Shown here piece by piece: positions 47,996 to 58,425 of a stretch of DNA of 64,000 nt. The stretch is from Cycas panzhihuaensis (lineage: Eukaryota; Cycadophyta). The translations under genes were made by a program, and so were the position numbers. Within the stretch, counting starts at the first letter, position 1; each line of letters opens with the position of its first letter. The stretch lies in assembly GCA_023213395.1 (NCBI GenBank), contig CM041465.1, forward strand, positions 125,557,741 to 125,621,740, written 5' to 3'. Below the pieces are notes generated by a model that searched no databases, was not told the DNA's origin, and saw only the letters and a list, made by a program, of their open reading frames with translations.

Positions 47996-48259
47996 CCACT
48001 TCTTCTTAAGTGAGGAATCTGGTTTCTTCGCTTGAGAGGACTGGGCGTTACCATTCGTAGGGAGGGAAGCTTAGGTAGCTTGCTAAATTTATTTGTTAGA
48101 AGTTGGGGATGAAGGAGCTTGTAATTTGAGTTCCTTCATTGTATGTTTGAATGAACGTATAACGGATGTAAGTGGACATAGGGTCTTCTCAGTTGGATGA
48201 GAAGAAGACCTAGAAGATTGTTGTGGTTTAGTATCTTTGGTTGGAGGTGGTGCCTCACG

Positions 48260-49585
48260 TCACTGTGAGGGCTTGAGAGGCTTCTTGAGTCTAGCCTGGA
48301 TCTCAATAGCCTCAAGAACTAAGCACTTTACAATAGCAGAGTCACATGTAGTCGCCCCTATTTTAAGGACTTCCACATGGACTTTAGGGCGAAGTATGTT
48401 AACTAAGAGGTCCCTCTTCAATTCCTCAGGCAACGTAGCCTTAGTGGAATGAAGAAGGTCATGGAACCGCTGCACAAAGTCACGATTCATTTCATCGTGA
48501 CCTTGTTTGAGCAATAGGAATGATTTCATTCCACTTTCAAATGGGCGAGCAACATCAAAATAATTGACGAACTCATCCACAAGTTGTTGGAACGAGAAAA
48601 TGGAATGAGCTAGAAGGCGATAAAACCACTTAAGGGCATCGCCTTGTAAAGATCGAGGGAATAGTTTTATCAAGATATGGTCATAGGCCGAATAATCAAT
48701 ACACGCCATAGAAAAACTATGAACATGCTCTACTGGGTCCTTTGAGGAAGTTCTGTCAAATTTAGAAACTTCAGGAGGGTGAGGCGGTAAGTTAGTTCTT
48801 AATGCCTTGATAGATAGTGGTGTCGATCTATAATCCATGAAGGGATGTGCCCTTGCCTCTATCATAGGATCGACAAATGAAGTAGGAGGTAAAGGGCAAG
48901 GAACGGATGGGGGTGGTAAACCCATCCCTCCTTGAGGAAGTGCCCCTTGCTGGAAAGGGACTTGAGGATAAGCGCCTTGAAAGGAGGTTAGGTTCCCTTG
49001 CGAAGGCGCAGCGTAAGAGGCTACGCTAGATGGTAGAAAAGGAGGGTATGGGACTGGGTTTTCCCCATATGGGCCACCCATAGGTGGTGCAACCCCATAT
49101 GGGTGTAGTAGGTCCACCCCATAAGCTGGAAGGTGGTTCCCTTTACCCTGCCCCCAAGGTTGAGAGGTATAAGTTAGTTTTGAGGATATGTGGGAGTGGG
49201 TCCCACATGACTAGTGGTGGTAGTGTTAGTGGGACCCTTAGGCCTACTAGGAAACGCATGTGCTACATTGGGAGGTGGCACATTTGCTTGACTCAGAAAA
49301 GGTATGCTAACCCTAAGCTGGGAGAAAGACATACCACGAGAGGATCTTGAAGAACTAGGACCATGACGAGGAATGGAAGGTGCGACATTCGTTCCCAAGG
49401 TTGGTGTAGGAATGGAGTGGGACGAATACGCAGGAACGACTCGTTATGGGAGGCACAGGTGCGGATGAAGAAGGTGGGATAAGAGCGGATGAAGAAGGTA
49501 CTCCACCACGCAAAACATCTTCAAACCACCTGGGACGTGATTGAAGATGAGCCACTCGAAAGCACTCACTAATAGCTTCAACCAC
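48260..49585 (-). pseudogene. Copy A gag
   Basis: The stretch 48260-49117 is open for 285 codons. A Pro/Gln/Gly-rich N-terminal region is followed by the capsid: LPPHPPEVSKFDRTSSKDPV, LIKLFPRSLQGDALKWFYRL, FQQLVDEFVNYFD and LLLKQGHDEMNRDFVQRFHD. This is the TL.G.A..W[YF] and W/F..L...F arrangement of Ty3/gypsy gag. The likely N-terminal coding upstream (49174-49585) is in two frames with stops. The region contains the most intact gag in the family. Copy B lacks about 0.4 kb of it. Confidence 0.87.
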
Positions 49586-50116
49586 GTCAGTGGGAGGGGT
49601 ATTTACGTGATCATAAGAGGTGGAGGGGATTTTAAATGACGTAGACCCCTCAGGGCGCTCCTTATAATAATTGCTAATAGGGTGGTGAACCTCAAGAGGA
49701 GATGAGCCTTCTACTACATGGGTAGAAGGATGGATATAAAGGGGGTGATGTTGATCACCTAGATAGTAGATAGAATCATCACCCTCTTGGGTGGATCCTA
49801 GAATGGATGCAGGGAACTTGTGAGTTCTTGAGGCAAAGGTGTGATAGGCCCAATCAGAAGGATATCCTTACATTGTCAAATCAGAATCTGACGATGAAAG
49901 AGGATGATGCCCGAGATCTTCTAACAATGGAGGCAAACCACGTAGGCGACGAGAGAAGCGTCACATACAAAGTTTGCTAACACTTTAGAAGAAGGAAAGA
50001 GCCACAAGGAGTGCATATTGGGGGCTGCCCAACAAAGGAGATAAAGTGGAAGGAACCACTAGAAGGTAGTAATATCAACAAGAAGGGATGAGAACTAGCT
50101 CCTTTATTGGTAGATC
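49586..50116 (-). other. Copy A leader between PBS and gag
   Basis: Degenerate low-similarity sequence. No ORF or structure with support. Partly may encode the gag N-terminus in a broken frame. Confidence 0.45.
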
Positions 50117-50134
50117 CCAAGTATGGTCACCAGT
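50117..50134 (-). other. Primer binding site of copy A
   Basis: On the - strand TGGTGACCATACTTGGGA sits one base from the inferred LTR end. It matches the Ogre/Tat-type PBS TGGCGACTCCACTGGGGA at about 13 of 18 positions, as I recall that motif. It fixes the U5 end of the LTR at 50136. Confidence 0.5.
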
Positions 50135-51929
50135 GGATGTGCATCTACGGGATAATCACCTAACTGAGTAGGAATAGTGAGGATGATTGATAATGGTATC
50201 GAGGGCGCAGATAGAAACCTATAAGCAGAGCGAGTACCATGCAAGGCACCCCATGCACCGAAGCGTGAGTTCGGGACCTGTGGATGATACCCAACTACTT
50301 GAGAGTGGTTCCCAACCTCAAAGAGAAAGGGGGGAAGCAAGAGAGGTAGCCTGGATAGACTTAGGAGGAAAGTCCTCCCACCCTTGGATGGCCAGAAGGG
50401 GAGGAAGAGGATCCTTAAGGGTTTCCCTATGACAGAGGCAAACAAGAGGGAGCAAGGTAGGCAATAGCCTACGGTGCAGCTAGGATCTTCTTGGTTATTT
50501 GTGCAAGCAAATAGAGCTAAGAAGGGGAGAAGGGAGTGGGCGTGGATAGTAATCGTAAAATCTCCCTTAATGGTCTAGCCAAGAAGGTGAGAGTGATATG
50601 GCGTGTGCAATCAAGTAAACTCAAACAAATCAAACAAACCAAAAGGGGCAAGGATTGGGTTTGCAAGCCAAGGAAAAGGCGAAGGGAAAATCTCCTAAAG
50701 TCCTTTCCTTAAGTGAATGTGGTGTGTAAAGTGCAAATATATAAATGCGAGTAAAAGATGTTAATTTCCTTTTCTCTTTTATGTTTGACCTATTTAACTA
50801 ATGTATAGACCACAACTAAAAGCGTGAAAAGGAAAGTGAGGGAAAGAGAAAGCAGTACATACCCGGGAGGGTAGTGGCCGATAGGAGAACTCATCCACGT
50901 GCCACGTATGTCCTCACCAAGCCCATGGATGATGGAGGAGCTTCCTTACCTTCCCCTTGCGAAAGGAAAAAAATAAAGGAAACAAAAATGAAAGCAAAGA
51001 GCAAAACAAAAGAAACCTTACCCGGATTCAAGTGCTTAACCCCTTTTCGAGAGCACCGCGGCAACCTGCACATGTACAAACCTATCCCTTCCAAGAAGGG
51101 GCTACAAGAAACAATCTATACACATGCAAGTATATATAAGTGCTGTTAATGTTAGAATGTTAGAGAAAGATAATTGTTGCAATGAACTCTACAAACCCTT
51201 TCTTAAACAAGGTTAGATACCAAGTGAAATGGTACAAGGGAAGCCTCAGGATGGCTAACCCTCCACTGAAATCTCCACACGACTCACAAACATAACAAGG
51301 TAGTGGGTAAAAGCCACTAAGGACAGCCAAAGATGCCAAAGGAAAAACAACAAAGTGTTGAGAGGTAAGCGAGACACAGAGTTGCTATGGGCAGCAATAT
51401 GGTACCCAAACCCTTGCTAATGAGGACAAGGGGTACCCAACAACATAGGGAACTCTACGGGGGTCCAAATAAGAGGCGAGCGGGCCTAGAATCAGCGCAG
51501 TAAGTGGCTGCACACGCTAACAATCCAGCGCTGGCCTAGGGCTCAACCTCTCCTAATAATCTCAAGAAGAACATAAGATGAGAGAAGAGAAGGTGGGAAG
51601 GGATTACCCTTGGAGAGAAGGACTGAAAGGGGGGCTACCCCATCTTACTCTCTTTACCCAGCCTTGGGACTCTTCTCTCGGTGTTCTCTTGAAGAAAACC
51701 AGCAAAGGGAAGGTGGAGCCAAGAAGTAACAAGCAAGATACAATGGAAAGGTAGTTTTTCAATGGCGAAAACAGAAGGAAATGAGTAAACAAAGCAAGAA
51801 ACAGGTCCAAACAGGGAGTAACTCACCAAAAAATGGAAGAAAGGAGTTGGTAAGACTTGTTGGGCAGATGTATGATAGACCTGGGCTTACTGAAAGTAAG
51901 AAGGAGGGCCCCTACAGGGGTTTATAGAA

Positions 51930-53795
51930 GGCAAATCCAACGGATAGCTGTAGGAGCACTATTGGGCAAGTTGTGGAGGAATCAACACCAAAAACACTTG
52001 ATGGGACCTGAAGAGAGGCTTCCCACTATGGAAGCAAAGAGTTGCAGGCATGTCCTGGCCTGGGGTTGCAGGAAACGCAGTCTGAGAAACACCGTGATGT
52101 AAGGAGCTGGAGAGCAGAAGTTGTTATGTTGTAGAGTAAAAATGACGTAATCCTCCCTCAAAATGATGATGGTATGAATACTTATACTCGCCCCAGCCCT
52201 AAAAGGACGAATAGAGCACGAATAGGGCTGAGGTGGATACGAGAGCATGTGACAATTTCGCGGAAAAAGCAAAAATTACCACAGCAGATTTTAAAAAATA
52301 ACTGATGACAGTCGCACCGTGGAAAACTTCACGGTACTGCGGTAAACTTTGCAGTACCGCTAAGTTTACAACAGTGCAAGACCAGAAAGCCAGAATGGCA
52401 AGATTCTAGGTTTTGGGGGCTTTCAGAGATGATTTGATGGGCTTGGGAGGGGCTAGCCCTCCTGTCTAGGTGGCTGAGACAGTCGAGAAAGCACTGGACA
52501 AAGGCAAGCAAAGCATCGATGAGGAAAGAATCCCATAACAAGGTGTTAAAAGCTCAAGGTCAAGGCATGAACGAGTCATATGAACTAAAAAGGGATTGAG
52601 GTAGTGTGGAGACAATGCAGAAGGTTGTATAGTGCCATGGGGATGTCTACCTTGTAGAGAGGTAGGTCCCACTGGGTCGTCATAGGCTCACAATATGACA
52701 GGTAGCATGAATAAGCAACAAAATGCAAAGTAATCACGCAAAATGAAGCAAGTAGTCATGGAGAGAGGCAATGCTTCTGTCAACCTTTTCAACGTAATGA
52801 TGCAAGTGAGAAGGGAGAAGCACACCTGAGTTGATCTATTCGTATCCATTCCCAGTAGCCGGGAAATAGGTTCCCTAAGAAGGGATGTAGAAGACACTTG
52901 ATGAGGCGTATTTGAAGGAGAACCACAAAAATCTTGCTTGAAAGTGTTTGGTGGAAGGCCTCCCACCACGGAGAAGAGTCATTGCAGGTGGATCCTGAGC
53001 TGAATTGGCAGGAAATATAGGATTGTAGATGCACCTATGGAAAGGAGGAGGAAATCAGCAGAAATGCAGTAGTAGAAAGTTAAGTTGGAGAGTCAAGAGA
53101 TGTAAAATGATGGTCTTTTTGGGTTTTACACCCATATTAACCCTAATCAAGTGTTTAGGGTGCGAATAGGGTTGATCTGGGTGAGTGGCCACGTGGCAAT
53201 TCCATAAAAAAGGTGAGAATTGCCACAGCAGATATAAAAAATAAGTTGCAATAGTCACATCGCGGTGAACTTTGCAGTACCATGGTAAACTTCGCAGACC
53301 GCAATTTACAATGCAAGAACTGTGGATGCTAAAATGGCCACAGTCAGGGTTCTGGGAGCCCTAAAAAGTGATGTGGTAGGCCTAGGAGGGGCTAGCCCTC
53401 CTGTCCAGGTGGCTAGGGATAGTCCGAGAGGTATACAAACAAGGCCAAATGAATCATCAAGGGCTAAAGTTCTGAGAAATGTTGTGATAGAGGCACAGGG
53501 TCAAGTAAGTGAGGCTTAAGGCAATGTGGAGGTAGTGCGGAGGGTCATTGAGTGCCATGGGGATGCCTACCTTGGGGAAAGGTAGGTCCCGCAGATCGTC
53601 ATAGGCTCATAATACAACAAGCATCATGATCAAGCAAATAGATGCAAGGTGATCATATAAGTGATGCAGACAATCATGCAATGAAGTAATACTCCTGCCA
53701 ACCCTTCCAAGGAAACAATAAAAGTAAAAAGGGAGAAGCATACCTATGCTTACCTGAGTCAATCTGTCCATATCCATTCCTAGTAGCCGGGAAAC
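51930..53795. repeat. Diverged 0.93-kb tandem duplication in the middle LTR
   Basis: Unit 1 (about 51930-52864) and unit 2 (about 52865-53795) align through shared blocks: CACTTGATG, GGCTTCCCAC/GGCCTCCCAC, ATTTTAAAAAATAA/ATATAAAAAATAA, GGGGCTAGCCCTCCTGTC, ATGGGGATG.CTACCTTG, TCTATTCGTATCCATTCCCA. The units differ considerably from each other. Unit 1 is closer to the single copy at 39260-40165 of copy A. Confidence 0.85.
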
Positions 53796-53880
53796 ACTGC
53801 CCCCTTGGTAGCAGAGCCTCACTGCTCTAAAGCATGGTATGATGGTAAATGCTGGCAACAAACTGTTAGTAGTACATGTG

Positions 53881-53896
53881 TATATATATATAAATC
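53881..53896 (-). promoter_or_regulatory. Candidate U3 TATA box of the A/B family
   Basis: On the - strand GATTTATATATATATA lies about 210 bp into the inferred LTR. The same position in copy A (40252-40266) keeps GATTTATATATATAC. A TATA at this distance supports the LTR start inferred at 54102/40479. Confidence 0.45.
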
Positions 53897-54110
53897 ATGG
53901 TTATAACAAGAATCAAGGGTGCTGACGAGTGTCATGGCGAAACGTATAGATACGAAGACAGGGGTGGAGACAACATAGGGGTTGCCTATGTACCGCCCAA
54001 GAATCAACTGGAAGCTAAGAAGAATGAGGGGGCTGCCCCTATCGTAAGGGTGCAATGAGAAATGCATGATGATATCAGGTGAATAAATAAACCTGGTAGT
54101 CACTATAGTT

Positions 54111-54630
54111 TAACCTTATTAGCAGGTAGCTTTCGGAGGTGCGAACGGGTCATAAGAAGAAATGCAAGATGACCTAAGACTTGGGCGATAGGGCAACCGG
54201 GCAAGTCTCAAAAGCGGTCAGCAAGAAGAGGAAGGTGGCGCTCAAGGATGAGGTGAACGAGGCTGTCTGCCTCAGCGTTGAGAGCCCAAGGGATGTGTCG
54301 AATGTTGATGCACTAAAAATAAGCCAGCAGGGATCTAGCGGTTGAAGCGAGGGCTCTCAAGTGTGGGCATCACACCTGGTAGACCTGGGCTAGATGAGAC
54401 ACCACCACCTGGGAGTCACAAAGAAGAACAATAGATCCATGATGGAAACATAGTGCATTAGTAAGGGCTTCGATAGTGGCCGTGTACTCAGCTTTGTTAT
54501 TGGTGGCCTCTAGGAGGAAGATCCAAGAGCGCAAAAAATTATGTCCGGAAGGGCCGCGAAGAATCCATGCGGTGGTAGAAGGTCCAGGATTACTGCAACT
54601 TCCACTGTCAGTAAAGATGAAGAGAGTCAT
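54111..54630 (-). pseudogene. Copy B second (cellular/archaeal-type) RNase H
   Basis: ATG at 54630, open to 54370: MTLFIFTDSGSCSNPGPS keeps the first catalytic Asp (codon 54607-54609), ATNNKAEYTATIEALTNAL the Glu and IVLLCDSQVVVSHLAQVYQV the second Asp. After two stops, INIRHIPWALNAEADSLVHL gives the last H...N..AD. All catalytic positions survive, unlike copy A. The preceding bases (TTTCTTTTCTCGTTT) are pyrimidine-rich, which would suit a splice acceptor or a leader. Its role would be a supplementary RNase H. How it is expressed is unknown. Confidence 0.82.
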
Positions 54631-55169
54631 AAACGAGAAAAGAAAGCATCTCGGTAGGGAAAATGTATAATAATATGGGAGTTAAAGAAAAAGAGGCTCA
54701 TATGGCAAGCAATAAATGACCATGAAGGGTAGGAGGACCTAACAATGAGGTTACCCAAGGATAGGAGTAGGCTATCTGACCATTGACTGAGAGCAGGCGA
54801 CAAAAGGGCACCCTAGGATGCCAAAGGTTGCTTAAGAAAGCAAAGAATGACTCTGAACGGGGGTAGCATTCCCTCTGGAGACCCTAGGGGCAGGAACTGG
54901 CTACAAAAATGAGTCAAAGATGGCGAAACGAGGCAAATGAGTATAAACTCAGGTATGCACGGGAGCGGCACGTAAAACGAGATAAAAGGGCCCTACAAAA
55001 ATGTATTAGCGAGATGCCATGAAGGTATCCGAAGGAATGAATGAAAACAAAGGCCATGGAAGCACAACGAGAAATAGAGGCATAATGCAAAGATGATTGG
55101 GGATGAGAAATGATCTTAACGGCTGTCACAGAAGTGGGAACGAAGAAAGTGCCCGTCGGGCCCCCCGCC

Positions 55170-55177
55170 TATATAAG
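55170..55177 (+). promoter_or_regulatory. TATA box of antisense gene, copy B
   Basis: TATATAAG within GCCTATATAAGGAAA on the + strand, about 165 bp before the ATG at 55337. Conserved with 41550-41557. The interval from the second RNase H start (54630) to here is about 540 bp and would serve both divergent units. Confidence 0.5.
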
Positions 55178-55336
55178 GAAAATCGATGAAAATATGATTC
55201 ATTTTCATGGGCTCTCAAACGAATCTAGAGCCCTTCCCTTATGTAGCGGAGCGCTACCTGACTTTGAGGACACATAGAGAGAGATCCAACCATTGGATCG
55301 AGGCTAGGAGACAGTCGTTGGGACTGTAGAGATGAG

Positions 55337-57719
55337 ATGGCGACTACTCAACCAGATCCAGTGACTGGATCCTCAGAATCATAGCCCATCTCATTATTTA
55401 AGGTTTATAGATTTTTATTATTTTTATGTAGTTTTTTAGGTCCCATATGGGTGAAAACAAAGATCTCCAAGAGTCCAAACTGTACCCAAAGGGAGGCAGG
55501 ACCAGGGTATTAGGTAGCCCTAGTACTAGTGGGCCTGGCTGTGGCCCACCCTGAAGAAGTTTTTTGGCTTTTTGGGTGAAAAACCTCCTCTTTTGGGGGG
55601 GTGACATTCGCACCATGGCAAATATCGCGGTGTCACGATCTTTACCGTGGGACCCATGCTAAACTCTGTGGTACCGCGAAGTTTGGTGCAGAGCAAAAGC
55701 AGAGCAGTTGAAAAATAAACATGGGGGCCTGAGGGTCCCCAAATATCGACCGAATGAGGGCGAGAGATAGTCTAAAGTATGTAGGGACGAGCATGAGTTA
55801 GATTTTGACGTATTTTGTGGTGTTTTACAGGTTGTGATCACGGTAGAGAACCGTGAGAACATAGGTATGGCTATGCTTAACTTTATTGAGATGATGACAC
55901 ATGAGGATAGGTAGATTCTAGCGAGGTGTGGCCTGCTGAAGGTCATGAGGACACCCTAGTATACATCGGATCAGAGATTATTAGTGGATATAGTGTCTCA
56001 CTGGGATAGACAGAGACATGTCTTCCACCTACCTTAAGTAAGGGATGTATCGGTGACACTAGGGACATCAGGAGGATACTGGGGGTACCGACGAGTTTAG
56101 GAGCGCTGCCCAGCAATGAGGCAACACACAAAGAGGCTACTACTTTCTTTACAAGCTCAGACAGGTGGGAGAGGTGAGGGATACCTCTCTAGAGGATGGT
56201 GATGTCGGGGATTCCTCGGGTGAGGAAGCTAATCACGTTGTGCGTTCTATTTTGGATATCCCAGAAATAGAACTATAGGGATATACTAGTCGGTTAGATG
56301 GATGTGGTGCGCTGGTGTGAGGCAGGAGAGAGGATGGACTGGGCTACCCTTATAGCGGCGAACCTTGTCACACAGCTAGACATTATTCGGGTAGCAGGAA
56401 AAGGAGGACTGTCATACAATAGTCTATTACAGTGCTGGTTCTTTGACCACTTTGGAGTAGTGGTGCCGACAGGGGGACCACACCCTGTCTCAGAGTGGGC
56501 CCTGATGGTACACATATGACAGACTAGGTTTAGAGGCACCGAGGACCAGGCTCATGTCTGTCGCTCGGTGGAGGCCATATCCGTAGACCTTCTCACCATG
56601 ACAGACTATATAGCAGACCCATACAGAGCGGTGAGGTGGAATAGCGATGACGAGGCAGGCGGGGCAGAAGTACACCTAGGAGATGATGAGGGCAACGATG
56701 GAGATGATGGGGTCAGGCCATCATGAGCTGCAAGAGAGGCAGGTCCATCAGGGGCTACACGTAGAGAGGCAGGCCTGTTAGGAGCTGCAGGGGAGAGTAG
56801 GGGTCTAGTGACACAAGCTCGTAGGTTACGGATTGTCAAGAGATCCAGAGAGGTAACTGCACTAGCAAAGGAGAGGAGGGGTGCCCAGTTCCTGAGGCGG
56901 TGGCCGAGGAGGTACCTGAGGAGGAGGACATACTTGCAGCTGGTGGAGTGCCCAAGGCAGAGGTAGTCACTTGAGTAGAAAAGCTAGCAGCCGCACCAGG
57001 TGAGACATAACCTTTTCCTCTCATCATTTGATTACCAGATGTGCATATATAGTTTGATTTTGATTTGATATGCATATGGACATATACTAATATATGATGT
57101 GCTGGATTGCAGGTATAGCAGACATCCAGAGACTGGTGGAGGCGGTAGTCTGGGAGATATTTCCCCGAGCCTATGTAGAGGGACATCCTTCCATCTAGGC
57201 AGGTGATGGGCCCAGATCGGTAGGCACCCACACAACAGCATTCACCCTATTGATAAGGGTGAGAGACATATGGATCGCAGAGTCCCAAGAGCATGAGGCA
57301 CGTTTGGGATGGCAGCAGGCAGAGCTGGATACTACCCAGGCTCAGAGGGATGCCCTACAGAGTCAGGTATAGGCACTGGGGGCTCAAGGAGGAGCCAGAG
57401 GAGATACAGAGAGCCATATCTTACTAGCGGTGATAGAGGAGCATCTTAGAGGGATGGAGGAGAGGCTCTGCAGCGTAGAGATGGATCAAGATCGTATCCA
57501 AGCCTAATACGATCAGTTGGTGGATGATGTGGCATCGAGGTCGATGAGGAGCAGGGCACATACCCACACACTGGCGACGACCCCGAGGAGGCCACGAGAT
57601 GAGGAGACCAAGGCAAGAGGCTCCCGGAGACTGAGGAGGAGTCTAGGAGGGATGTGGTCCCCAGGAGAGGGATCACATCGACCAGGAGATGATGCCCCAG
57701 GGGCATGGCAGCAGTAGAG
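55337..57719 (+). pseudogene. Copy B antisense gene: PMD-like protein with C-terminal coiled coil
   Basis: The first reasonable start is 55337 (ATGGCGACTACTC; MATTQPDPVTGSSES). A 3' splice site TGTTTTACAG ends at 55830. The next exon reads VVITVENRENIGMAMLNFIE, then RLLVDIVSHWDRQRHVFHLP, and, after a one-base shift, DIRRILGVPT. This W......FHLP....VT..DI..ILG.P pattern is that of the plant mobile domain (MAIN/MAIL1-type, also in transposons). WATLIAANLVTQLDIIRVAG (in 56298-56516), an acidic DDEGNDGDDG tail, an intron at 57000-57112 and a C-terminal coiled coil (RLGWQQAELDTTQAQRDALQ) follow. The final open part ends at 57719. Stops and shifts interrupt it. Opposite-strand ORFs are known from Tat-clade elements such as Grande. 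Confidence 0.65.
57000..57112 (+). other. Spliceosomal intron in antisense gene, copy B
   Basis: The donor CCAG|GTGAGAC at 57000 and acceptor GGATTGCAG ending at 57112 give a 113-bp intron. It is AT-rich in a GC-richer surround and has a good branch-site match (ATACTAATA, about 57085-57093). It carries stops in the flanking frames. Confidence 0.6.
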
Positions 57720-58425
57720 TAGTATATAGGAGTTTTATTTTAGACAAGAGAAAGCACAGACCTCTAGGGAGTCACCATATATAGTCACATGATTGTACCC
57801 TCCTTGCAAGGACTCCAACTTCACACAAATGATGTACCATACCATTTGTATGATGTGACACATGAGGATTATTTTGATGTACATAGACGGGGTAAATGGT
57901 ACCCCAATTGATGTATGATAATGCATATCATAATGTGTGATGGATGATATGTATGTTTTTACTTACATGTTTATGTATGTATGCATGTGTATGAGGGTGC
58001 ACAGGTGCACGAGGATATGATTTTTGTGTTATGATATTTGTTTGAGTAATGCCCATTTCCTTTCATGTAGGGCCATATTCCTAGCGGAGACACAAACGAT
58101 CACCATGAGTAATGGTGATAAGTACATGTGAGGCTAGGGGGTAGGGTGGCACACATGTCTACATGGGATCATAGTGGGATATGCAAAGGAAATGCCAAAT
58201 AGGAAGGGAGTTGCGACACTCCAGAATGTCATCCTAATTGGGAGCATTGCCCAAATAAGAGGATGGAGTTCCCAAGGGAATAGGAATAAGGGTTCCGTAG
58301 GAGGAACTGAAAGGAATGAGAGGGCCACCCTAAGCCATCATTCCGCCTGTGGCTAGGAGGAACGAGAACAAGCTTAGGATGGTAGTTTAGGTTCATTTCG
58401 GAGCACGAAAGAGATAACGAAGAGA
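57720..58425. other. Spacer between antisense gene and integrase, copy B
   Basis: Noncoding. It aligns with 42691-43352 of copy A. No separate structure recognised. Confidence 0.6.

Larger units (their letters stand above)
37669..54102 (-). mobile_element. Ty3/gypsy element copy A with antisense gene and downstream RNase H
   Basis: In the - strand direction: LTR (50136-54102), PBS (50117-50134), gag (to 48260), zinc knuckle, protease, RT, RNase H, integrase (to 43353), an opposite-strand gene remnant (41550-42690), a second RNase H (41007-40488) and the 3' LTR (40479-37669, its last 225 bp or so missing). Total is about 16.4 kb. RT, RNase H and integrase order is Ty3/gypsy. The presence of an additional cellular-type RNase H recalls the Tat clade, though in Tat elements it lies before integrase. 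The LTR boundaries are my inference. Confidence 0.75.
50136..54102 (-). repeat. Middle LTR (inferred), shared by copies A and B
   Basis: On the + strand it starts TGGATGTGCATC (50136) next to the PBS of copy A. It ends GGTAGTCA (54102), next to the second RNase H of copy B, giving TG...CA on the element strand. Length is about 3.97 kb. It includes a tandem duplication of about 0.93 kb that copy A's left LTR lacks, so LTRs of this family are about 3 kb without it. The 54102 end rests only on the TG/CA rule, alignment with 40479 and the TATA position. Confidence 0.5.
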
